Assembly (NCBI GenBank): GCA_002634395.1
Contig: NSJM01000018.1
Coordinates: 1 to 45,647 of the forward strand
Source of the DNA: Candidatus Methylomirabilis sp.
Lineage (GTDB): Bacteria; Methylomirabilota; Methylomirabilia; Methylomirabilales; Methylomirabilaceae
Direction of reading: 5' to 3'
DNA length: 45,647 nt
Position 1 is the first letter of the stretch. Each line of letters begins with the position of its first letter. Shown here piece by piece: positions 7,971-13,622 of this stretch. Below the pieces are notes generated by a model. The model did not search any database. It saw only the letters and a program-made list of their open reading frames with translations, and was not told the DNA's origin. Both the position numbers and the translations under genes were made by a program.

Positions 7971-8055
7971 ACTTGACCAGACCTCGCGAGAGGAATGATA
8001 GACGCAGATGAGTGAACGGTCGTCTGGTAGAATATCGAGAAATGGAGGTCAAGCC

Positions 8056-8385
8056 ATGAGATTGGCGGTGGAACAACAGACATACCCTTACATCACCACG
8101 AATCGGAGAATCGCGGGGGGCTCCCCCATCATCAAAGGGACCCGGATCGCCGTCCGCACCATAGCCGGCTATTACCAGATGGGAATGAGCGTCGACGAGA
8201 TACTGACCACCCTGCAACACCTGTCGCCATCCTACGTCCATTCGGCGTTAGCTTACTACTTCGATCATCAGCAAGAGATCGACCGCGAACTGGAGGTCTC
8301 GACTGATGTCGAACAGTGGAAACAACAGGTACTCGCACATCCCAGAGCGGCGACCACGCCGCAGCTAGATCAACAGACTGCTTGA
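8056..8385 (+). CDS. DUF433 antitoxin-like protein
   Basis: The start at 8056 is set by GGAGG at 8044-8048; the frame runs upstream to 8008 without a better site. The protein shows the DUF433 winged-helix pattern YITTNRRIAGGSPIIKGTRI, then IAGYYQMGMSVDEILTTLQH, then SPSYVHSALAYYFDHQQEID. DUF433 proteins usually stand before a DUF5615 PIN-like toxin, which they neutralise. Here no DUF5615 gene follows; bases 8369-8470 show only a possible short remnant in another frame. A 59-base piece of this gene is copied at 4867-4925. A second, complete DUF433/DUF5615 pair lies at 11118-11692. Confidence 0.85.
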   Translation: MRLAVEQQTYPYITTNRRIAGGSPIIKGTRIAVRTIAGYYQMGMSVDEILTTLQHLSPSYVHSALAYYFDHQQEIDRELEVSTDVEQWKQQVLAHPRAATTPQLDQQTA

Positions 8386-8480
8386 TCTCACCACCCACTC
8401 TGTCACGTTGGAAACCCTCACCCGCGCGGCTCACGCCGTGGAACGTCACGTCAAGTTGGAACTGATCTGAACGCGGGCGC

Positions 8481-8509
8481 TTGACAAGTTGCTCGCGGCG
8501 GTCTATCAT
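8481..8509 (+). promoter_or_regulatory. Sigma-70 type promoter of vapBC
   Basis: TTGACA at 8481-8486 and TATCAT at 8504-8509 are separated by exactly 17 bases. Transcription would start near 8516, at the operator-like palindrome and about 40 bases before the antitoxin ATG. Confidence 0.7.
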
Positions 8510-8519
8510 ATGCTCAGCT

Positions 8520-8536
8520 TATCAGAATATCTGATA
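8520..8536. promoter_or_regulatory. Palindromic operator of vapBC
   Basis: TATCAG and CTGATA flank a 5-base AATAT centre, giving a 17-base symmetric site just downstream of the -10 box. AbrB-type antitoxins autoregulate by binding such sites, so the encoded VapB is the likely ligand. Confidence 0.6.
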
Positions 8537-8555
8537 CTCAGGCAGGAGGGAGCTC

Positions 8556-8852
8556 ATGATAGCGGAGACAAGCAGGGTAGGAAAGCGGGGGACCATTGTC
8601 ATTCCGGCAGCGATTCGCCGTCGTCTGAAGATTGAAGAAGGCGCTGTCGTCATGGTCGAGGAACGAGAGGACGGCATCCTGATTCGCCCCGCTGTCGTCA
8701 TGCCGATTGAGATGTACACGGCTGAACGCCGGGCAGAGTTCCTTCTCTCGAATGCGATTGATGCTGAGGACTACGCGAGGGCGTGCGAGGAGGTCAGGCG
8801 GATGGGACTCGACCCTGATGCGATCCCCCACTATACGACAGCCGGGGATTGA
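8556..8852 (+). CDS. vapB: VapB-type AbrB/SpoVT antitoxin
   Basis: A 98-residue protein with the swapped-hairpin AbrB fold in its first 45 residues (VGKRGTIVIPAAIRRRLKIE, then EGAVVMVEEREDGILIRPA). The C-terminal tail (RRAEFLLSNAIDAEDYARAC) is the part that would plug the toxin active site. AGGAGG lies about nine bases upstream. It neutralises the PIN-domain RNase encoded 3 bases downstream and should repress the promoter at 8481-8509 through the palindrome at 8520-8536. Confidence 0.85.
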   Translation: MIAETSRVGKRGTIVIPAAIRRRLKIEEGAVVMVEEREDGILIRPAVVMPIEMYTAERRAEFLLSNAIDAEDYARACEEVRRMGLDPDAIPHYTTAGD

Positions 8853-8855
8853 CGG

Positions 8856-9254
8856 GTGGACCGGCTCTTCCTGGATGCCAACATCCTGTTTTCTGCCGCC
8901 TATCGACCCGATGCCGGCCTCCGGCGCTTGTGGGAGATCCCCGGTATCCAGCTCATTACCTCGACCTACGCGGAGGAGGAGGCTCGTCGCAACCTGGAGA
9001 CCTCTGTGCAACACGCTGCCCTGAGTGAGCTGCTCCGTCATGTCAAGGTGCTGATCTTCCACCCCGGCTCCTCTCTTCTGCCTTCCGGTCTGGAACTTCC
9101 TGACAACGACCGGCCGATTCTGGAGGCTGCCATCTTCAGTCAGGCCACGCATTTGCTCACCGGTGATATGAAAGCGTTTGGCGCGTATTACGGCCGTACG
9201 CTCGCAGGGGTGCTGATTCTTCCACCCGCTATGTATCTTCGTGGGCACCGATAG
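8856..9254 (+). CDS. vapC: VapC-type PIN-domain ribonuclease toxin
   Basis: A PIN-domain toxin starting at GTG 8856, three bases after the antitoxin stop. Acidic residues expected for Mg-dependent RNA cleavage are visible: Asp in RLFLDANILFSAAY, Glu in TYAEEEARRNLE, Asp in PDNDRPILEAAI, and Asp in HLLTGDMKAFG. Length (132 residues) is normal. VapC toxins usually cleave tRNA or rRNA loops. The pair looks intact. Confidence 0.87.
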   Translation: MDRLFLDANILFSAAYRPDAGLRRLWEIPGIQLITSTYAEEEARRNLETSVQHAALSELLRHVKVLIFHPGSSLLPSGLELPDNDRPILEAAIFSQATHLLTGDMKAFGAYYGRTLAGVLILPPAMYLRGHR

Positions 9255-9279
9255 ATGTGGCAGCAAGTCCATCTATCTG

Positions 9280-9385
9280 TCGAGGATGAGCAGTGGCTGG
9301 CGGATCTGTCCCGTCTAGGCCATCCATGACACGCGATGTGCCGAGCCGTTCCTCGCTTCCCGTCTCCGGACTCGCCTGGCGTCAG
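9280..9385 (+). repeat. 106-bp direct repeat, copy 2
   Basis: Second copy of 6253-6358, with three differences. The 24-codon frame of copy 1 is present only from its eleventh codon, so copy 1 or a third location was probably the source. It starts 25 bases after vapC. From 9386 to 9510 I see no gene. Confidence 0.75.
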
Positions 9386-9510
9386 GTCCATCTCCAGGAA
9401 TATTCACACCCCCCAGTCGCCCCGACTGCGGGGCAGCAAGGAATGCAACGCCATAAGATCAACACGCTCTCACCACAGGCCAGACTACCCCTATAACCAC
9501 TAAACAGGGG

Positions 9511-9558
9511 TGGGTCCTTTTTGCTTTATCACGGTGGGTTCTTTTTGCGTTGTCAAAA
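9511..9558. repeat. IS21-like terminal repeat remnant, copy A
   Basis: Two imperfect tandem units begin TGGGTCCTTTTTGC and TGGGTTCTTTTTGC, the nested-repeat style of IS21-family ends. The segment matches 26202-26249 in the same orientation, with 24 identical bases followed by 18 of 24. No transposase is present. The bases from 9559 to 9779 hold a short open frame (ending at 9734) that I do not recognise. This copy lies outside the toxin-antitoxin pair at 9780, and copy B touches the first gene of the BREX operon. Confidence 0.55.
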
Positions 9559-9779
9559 ACGACCTTTGTCAAAAAGACCCAAAGCACCCCACAGGAGGAC
9601 TTGGCTCTAGCCCGCAGGAGGATGAGAGAGATCGAATACTGCGCAAGCGCATCCGACAGAAGGGAGCCATCGGCTCCACACTCGACGAGTTTCGGTCTAC
9701 CGTCTGCGACATCTTGAGCCGCCACAAGGTGTAACCCATGTCCCCGGACGTTTTTGTGACCTATCTCGCCGACCGGTCA

Positions 9780-10064
9780 CTATGCCGCCTTCTTGAGGGT
9801 TACATGCATCCCAGCCCTTGTTGCGAGGGTGATAAGCATCTCGAGGCTAAATCGTTCCCATTTGCTTCTGATCAAGTCTGAAACCCTGGATTGGCTAACG
9901 CCCAGGATTTCCGCAGCCTTAGACTGCGTGAGCCTCTTGGCCTTGATCCATTTTCGGAGATCAGCCATAAGATCGGCGCGCATTTGAAGAATTGCGGCCT
10001 CATCCGGGGGATACCCGAGGTCAATGAATACGTTTCCAGAAGCATGAACAACAGTCTCACTCAT
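9780..10064 (-). CDS. HigA-like XRE antitoxin (COG5606 type)
   Basis: A 94-residue DNA-binding antitoxin. The head GNVFIDLGYPPDEAAILQMR is typical of the group; the HTH is LTQSKAAEILGVSQSRVSDL with the recognition helix, and the tail (SLEMLITLATRAGMHVTL) completes the domain. Its ATG overlaps the stop of the toxin gene (TGATG), so toxin comes first, as in HigBA. It should bind the toxin and repress the promoter at 10394-10421. Confidence 0.88.
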   Translation of the reverse strand: MSETVVHASGNVFIDLGYPPDEAAILQMRADLMADLRKWIKAKRLTQSKAAEILGVSQSRVSDLIRSKWERFSLEMLITLATRAGMHVTLKKAA

Positions 10065-10387
10065 CAGTTCCCTCCAATCTGTCTGTACCGCTGCCGAGCG
10101 AAATCAATATCATGCCGGCTCGTTCTCCGGGTCTTCTTTTGAAATGCATGGAGCACATACACCGCATCGCGACGCGTGGCGATATAGATAACCCGCCACT
10201 CACCCAAAACCTGGATGCGGATTTCTTGCACGCCTGGGCCGATGACGGGTAAGGGTTTCCAATCACTCGGTTCTAGTCCGTGTTGAACCGCGCGGAGCTC
10301 GAAGCCTGCGGCCCGGCGCGCTTCATCCGGAAAATTTCGCAAATCGTCCAGACTCGATCCCAAAAATCTAAGAGGTTTCATAGTCAC
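10064..10387 (-). CDS. HigB/Gp49-like RelE-superfamily toxin
   Basis: A 107-residue toxin of the phage Gp49-like family. Signature parts: LRFLGSSLDDLRNFPDEARR, then LRAVQHGLEPSDWKPLPVIG, then GVQEIRIQVLGEWRVIYIAT and AVYVLHAFQKKTRRTSRHDI with the basic C-terminal patch used for mRNA cleavage on the ribosome. Two starts are possible, GTG at 10387 or ATG at 10381; most relatives start close to the second. No mutations are visible, so the pair should be functional. Confidence 0.87.
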   Translation of the reverse strand: MTMKPLRFLGSSLDDLRNFPDEARRAAGFELRAVQHGLEPSDWKPLPVIGPGVQEIRIQVLGEWRVIYIATRRDAVYVLHAFQKKTRRTSRHDIDFARQRYRQIGGN

Positions 10388-10393
10388 ACATAC

Positions 10394-10421
10394 ATTATAT
10401 AAGTTATTATATATTTGGCAA
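10394..10421 (-). promoter_or_regulatory. Promoter of the higBA-like operon
   Basis: On the minus strand TTGCCA (10421-10416) and TATAAT (10399-10394) are 16 bases apart, only 7-13 bases before the possible start codons. The mRNA may therefore be leaderless or nearly so. The spacer is almost pure A/T with self-complementary TTATATAA stretches that could be an operator. Confidence 0.5.
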
Positions 10422-10640
10422 GTTCAATAAATCGGCTCTTCCGGGGAGGTCTTATCAAGAGGTGTGCAAAAAGAAGTCAGGCGGCAATCTCCCTGGCTTG
10501 TTCCGGGACTTCCAACCTCTGAATTGAGTACACTGTCCCTGCAATCTGAGATAAGTCAACAACAGGCTTGACTCCACTCTTTTTCGCGTCTCCCACCCCA
10601 GGTCGTTTGCCCAGGTGGCCTGCTGCTCAACTGGCTGGCC

Positions 10641-10838
10641 GTGACACAACCTGGCCTCTCGACACTGGAGCAGATCGCCATGGCCCAGGACTTGCTGGTC
10701 TGGGCCGCCTATCGCGATGCGAAGACCGTCTGGCGGATCGAGCCTCGTCTAGTCGAAGCCCTCGCCGACTGCCCATGGCCGGATGAGACACCCATGACGG
10801 CTATCAGGCTGCCCAGCCGCTGCCCCGTCCTGGAATGA
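10641..10838 (+). pseudogene. Fragment possibly of an AcrVA2-like family gene
   Basis: A 65-codon piece reads LVWAAYRDAKTVWRIEPRLV and CPWPDETPMTAIRLPSRCPV. The order (W/YxAWR, a helix, then PDDTPTxxxxLPxxCxxxE) recalls from memory the centre of AcrVA2, an anti-CRISPR inhibitor of Cas12a, and its larger family of plasmid proteins of unknown function. Both ends are missing, so it is not functional. From 10422 to 10640 there is no gene. The family call is tentative. Confidence 0.3.
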
Positions 10839-10892
10839 CAAAGTCCGGAGGGACCCATTGTGGTCTCGGCCTGTTACGATACGGAAGCGTGC

Positions 10893-10987
10893 TCACTCCT
10901 CAGGCGGCTTGAGCCCCGAAAACTGCGATACAACAGCACGTCGTAGGCAACCTTCAGACCGCCCACTACGAAGAAAGACGCGCCGGG
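10893..10987 (-). pseudogene. C-terminal scrap of an MFS transporter
   Basis: On the minus strand this reads GASFFVVGGLKVAYDVLLYR and, after a one-base shift, FSGLKPPEE-stop. That is the common end of many major-facilitator permeases (GGxLKxxYDxxLYxxFxxxxPPEE). The frame break and lack of the rest of the gene mark it as debris. Bases 10988-11117 show nothing further. Confidence 0.5.
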
Positions 10988-11117
10988 GGGGTATCTACGT
11001 GTTCACGATGCTCCGATCCTCGCGTTCACGATCGAGCGCTCCTGGTGTTCAGGATAGCCCGACACCCGCACCACAGAGTCTCTACCCGTGCATCCGAATA
11101 CTGAATGGAGGCCGGAG

Positions 11118-11468
11118 TTATATCTTCTCCGGAAATATCTCGAGTACGAACAGCCCCGCTTCGGGCGATGCGAGAAACTCCCGCAGGGCATCAACGCGGG
11201 CACAAAGTAAGCGCGCGATGATCTCGGTCCCAGCGTTTCCCACGGATAACCAGACGACCTTAGGGGGTGGACCATAGAGGAAGGAGAGCTGCCGGAAGTC
11301 GTTGTCCTTCGAGACGATCGTAAGTCCATGATCTTTGGCGTACTGCCAGATACGAATATCTGGGCTGCCACGCATCCCTGCGGACTCAACATGTTCGCTG
11401 GTAGGAAACTGAGGCTGGAGCAGATCAACTAGCCGGGGACTGAGATTCTCGTCGAACAGAAGCTTCAC
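11118..11468 (-). CDS. DUF5615 PIN-like toxin
   Basis: A 116-residue PIN-like nuclease-fold protein. MKLLFDENLSPRLVDLL carries the first acidic pair, then SAGMRGSPDIRIWQYAKDHG, then TIVSKDNDFRQLS with the Asp-x-Asp typical of the family, then a tail of hydrophobic strands. It is translated with the DUF433 protein upstream (four-base overlap). The family is predicted to cut RNA and be held in check by DUF433. Length and motifs are complete. Confidence 0.87.
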   Translation of the reverse strand: MKLLFDENLSPRLVDLLQPQFPTSEHVESAGMRGSPDIRIWQYAKDHGLTIVSKDNDFRQLSFLYGPPPKVVWLSVGNAGTEIIARLLCARVDALREFLASPEAGLFVLEIFPEKI

Positions 11469-11692
11469 GCCGCTGGAGGAACCGCTAACCTACGCTCGCG
11501 GGCAGCGGCAAAAACGAGACACGCGCGGATGTCTTCTTGCGTCAGACTGGGAAAGTCCGCAAGAATCTGCGACTCGGTCATCCCCCCTGCGAGGTATTCG
11601 AGGATGTCATATACGGTAATGCGTGTCCCTCGAATACAGGGCTTCCCTCCACGAACGCCTGGAGTAATTGTAATCCGATCTTCGAGCTTCAT
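11465..11692 (-). CDS. DUF433 antitoxin
   Basis: A 75-residue winged-helix DUF433 protein: RITITPGVRGGKPCIRGTRI, then TVYDILEYLAGGMTESQILA, then DFPSLTQEDIRACLVFAA. It lies directly before its DUF5615 toxin with ATGA overlap. Compared with the copy at 8056 it is a different subfamily and not a recent duplicate. Confidence 0.88.
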   Translation of the reverse strand: MKLEDRITITPGVRGGKPCIRGTRITVYDILEYLAGGMTESQILADFPSLTQEDIRACLVFAAARERRLAVPPAA

Positions 11693-12083
11693 ATTCCTGT
11701 GTTACCCGTCGCGTTGTGCGATGGCAAAAGCCTGCATTGGAATCCCGTAAGCATCACTGTCAAGTGAGTCGCTTGAGAAGCCGACCCATACCAGCAGTCG
11801 ATCTCCTCGGTTGACTCACCTTTGCAACGACGCTTGCTTGTAATATCTCGCACGTAGCCCTATCGGTCAAGATGATTCTGACCGGCATACCCGGCAGCGT
11901 TGGTGAGCTATCTCTCCCACGATAGGCGGGCTTGCCGACGTGAAGATTCCGACCCACAACGCAGTCTCTCGATCGGCTTCTACAATACGGAGTCGTGGAG
12001 ATGGCCCCTCTCTTTCTCAACCCGGACCGGCGATCGATGTAGAAACCTGAGGGGGAACATCCACCCTTCGTCCGCGTAACGGG
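11693..12083. other. Intergenic stretch between TA pair and BREX operon
   Basis: No convincing gene, hairpin or repeat. One 86-codon minus-strand frame (11760-12020) has no ribosome site and no recognisable motif. The 3' end of the BREX operon has no obvious intrinsic terminator here. Confidence 0.5.
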
Positions 12084-13610
12084 TTACCGTGCCACCGACG
12101 GGCACACGATCTCCCAGGAATGGAAATCCACGCCCCGGAACTCCTCGGGTTTCATGACGGCCAGTTGGTCGATGACCCGTTTCCGCATTTCCACGGAAAA
12201 GTCGATGAGCGGGGCGATCTCGTCACGGGTCATAGACTCGGGAGTGCGGTGCGGGTAGATCAGTTTGAGTAGGCCGGCGGCGGTCTTCTTGATGGCATCC
12301 TGGTTGCGCCCGGTCATGCCCTTCATGTTGACGCAGGCGGAAACGTGGGTCTGAAAATTCCGCCGCCGGAGTTCAGCGAATATCTCGGCCATGTAGTCGG
12401 TCAGGAATCCGTAACCCGTGGCGTAGTTCTCCGGACGGATCTTGGGCATCTCCCAGCCCGGCAAATAGGCATGGATGCGGTCCAGGAATGCGGCGTCCTG
12501 CAATTCCGCCGGTAGGACCTCGAAGAGATGCCTGTACGTGGAGTCTGCCTGTTTCCTCTCCAGATCGGTGTCGATGTTCCCACCCAGCACAATCGAGCAC
12601 TGAGCAGAGAACTCCTGGTCTCCCCGGCTGAACTTTCCGGTCTGCATATAGTCTTTCAGGACGCTGATGCTGGACTCGGCCTCATCAAAGCGGGTGTTGG
12701 CGATTTCGTCGAAGAACACGACGTGCTTGAGGCCAATGACGCCCAGCTTGCGGGTTCCCTTGTTGTAAAAGAGCGTGGCCGGCGTCGCCTTGCCCCCTGA
12801 CACGACGAATGAGCGGTTGGATGTATTGCGGAAGGTGTAGGTCTTGCCCGTCTCCCGCGGCCCCAGTTCGATCAGGTTGTAGTTGGATTCGACGAACGGC
12901 ACCAACCGGAGGAGCATCAGCATCTTCGTCCGACGGTCGAAACGGACCGGATTGAAGCCGATGGACTGCACCAGGAGGTCAATCCACTCGTCATCGGTGA
13001 AAAATGGTCTTTTAGAGATGAAATCGTCCAGGCTGAGCCGGGTGTACTGGAGCGGGGAGAATACACGGATGTAGAATGGATACTTCCTGCCCTTGATCTC
13101 ATACGTGGCGTCGTACTCGATTTCCATCGTGCCCCAGGCGCCACTGGTCAGGAGCACGTCGGCATACTGCTCCAATATCTTGCCGGAAACCCGGACCGTA
13201 TTATCCCCCAGAGCGGGAACGTCGGCCCAGTAGTGGTCCTTCGCCTGGTCGAGCCGGACTGCGAGTTGACCCAGCAGCGTGTACTGCCCCTGTTCCTTGA
13301 TCCGGCTCTTGATCAGCTCCTTCTTGGCGCTCTCGGAGTAGTGCTCGGAGAGAATCTTGTCGATCTTGCGTTGCCCGTCGACCGGGGCGTGCGCGTCCAC
13401 GTACCTGCTCACCAGGTACTCCATCACGTACCGGGGAAACTCCTTGTATGCCTCATTCCACCTGGTCAGAGGCTTGAGGATGACTCGATCTGCCAGATGG
13501 CCAATGATCTTCCGGTTCAGCGGATCATCCGGGAGGCCTATCGCCATCTGGGAGAGGGTATCCTGCCCGGTGTCCGCAATCGGTGTGGTCTGTTCAGTAT
13601 GCTCGCTCAT
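12084..13610 (-). CDS. brxL: BrxL, BREX Lon-like AAA+ protein (short form)
   Basis: BrxL is the AAA+ factor of several BREX types and forms ring complexes on DNA. Here 508 residues: an N-terminal region (about 20-220, including the WNEAYKEFPRYVMEYLVSRY segment), Walker A GPRETGKT at 250-257, the SGGKATPATLFYN strand, Walker B VVFFDEI near 297-303, and the KDYMQTGKFSRGDQEFSA loop. These are diagnostic. The protein stops soon after the ATPase domain, whereas long BrxL proteins (around 680 residues) carry a C-terminal Lon-protease-like domain; no Ser-Lys dyad is visible here. It is the last gene of the operon, 12 bases after pglZ. Confidence 0.88.
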   Translation of the reverse strand: MSEHTEQTTPIADTGQDTLSQMAIGLPDDPLNRKIIGHLADRVILKPLTRWNEAYKEFPRYVMEYLVSRYVDAHAPVDGQRKIDKILSEHYSESAKKELIKSRIKEQGQYTLLGQLAVRLDQAKDHYWADVPALGDNTVRVSGKILEQYADVLLTSGAWGTMEIEYDATYEIKGRKYPFYIRVFSPLQYTRLSLDDFISKRPFFTDDEWIDLLVQSIGFNPVRFDRRTKMLMLLRLVPFVESNYNLIELGPRETGKTYTFRNTSNRSFVVSGGKATPATLFYNKGTRKLGVIGLKHVVFFDEIANTRFDEAESSISVLKDYMQTGKFSRGDQEFSAQCSIVLGGNIDTDLERKQADSTYRHLFEVLPAELQDAAFLDRIHAYLPGWEMPKIRPENYATGYGFLTDYMAEIFAELRRRNFQTHVSACVNMKGMTGRNQDAIKKTAAGLLKLIYPHRTPESMTRDEIAPLIDFSVEMRKRVIDQLAVMKPEEFRGVDFHSWEIVCPSVAR

Positions 13611-13622
13611 GCACAGTCCTCG

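Noticed and set aside
8369-8470. Open frame INRLLDLTTHSVTLETLTRA after DUF433
   Set aside because: Looks coding-like and may be a remnant, but it has no start and I cannot match it to a family; a DUF5615 toxin would look different.
11760-12020. 86-codon minus-strand frame after the BREX operon
   Set aside because: No ribosome site and no domain; composition unlike neighbouring genes.
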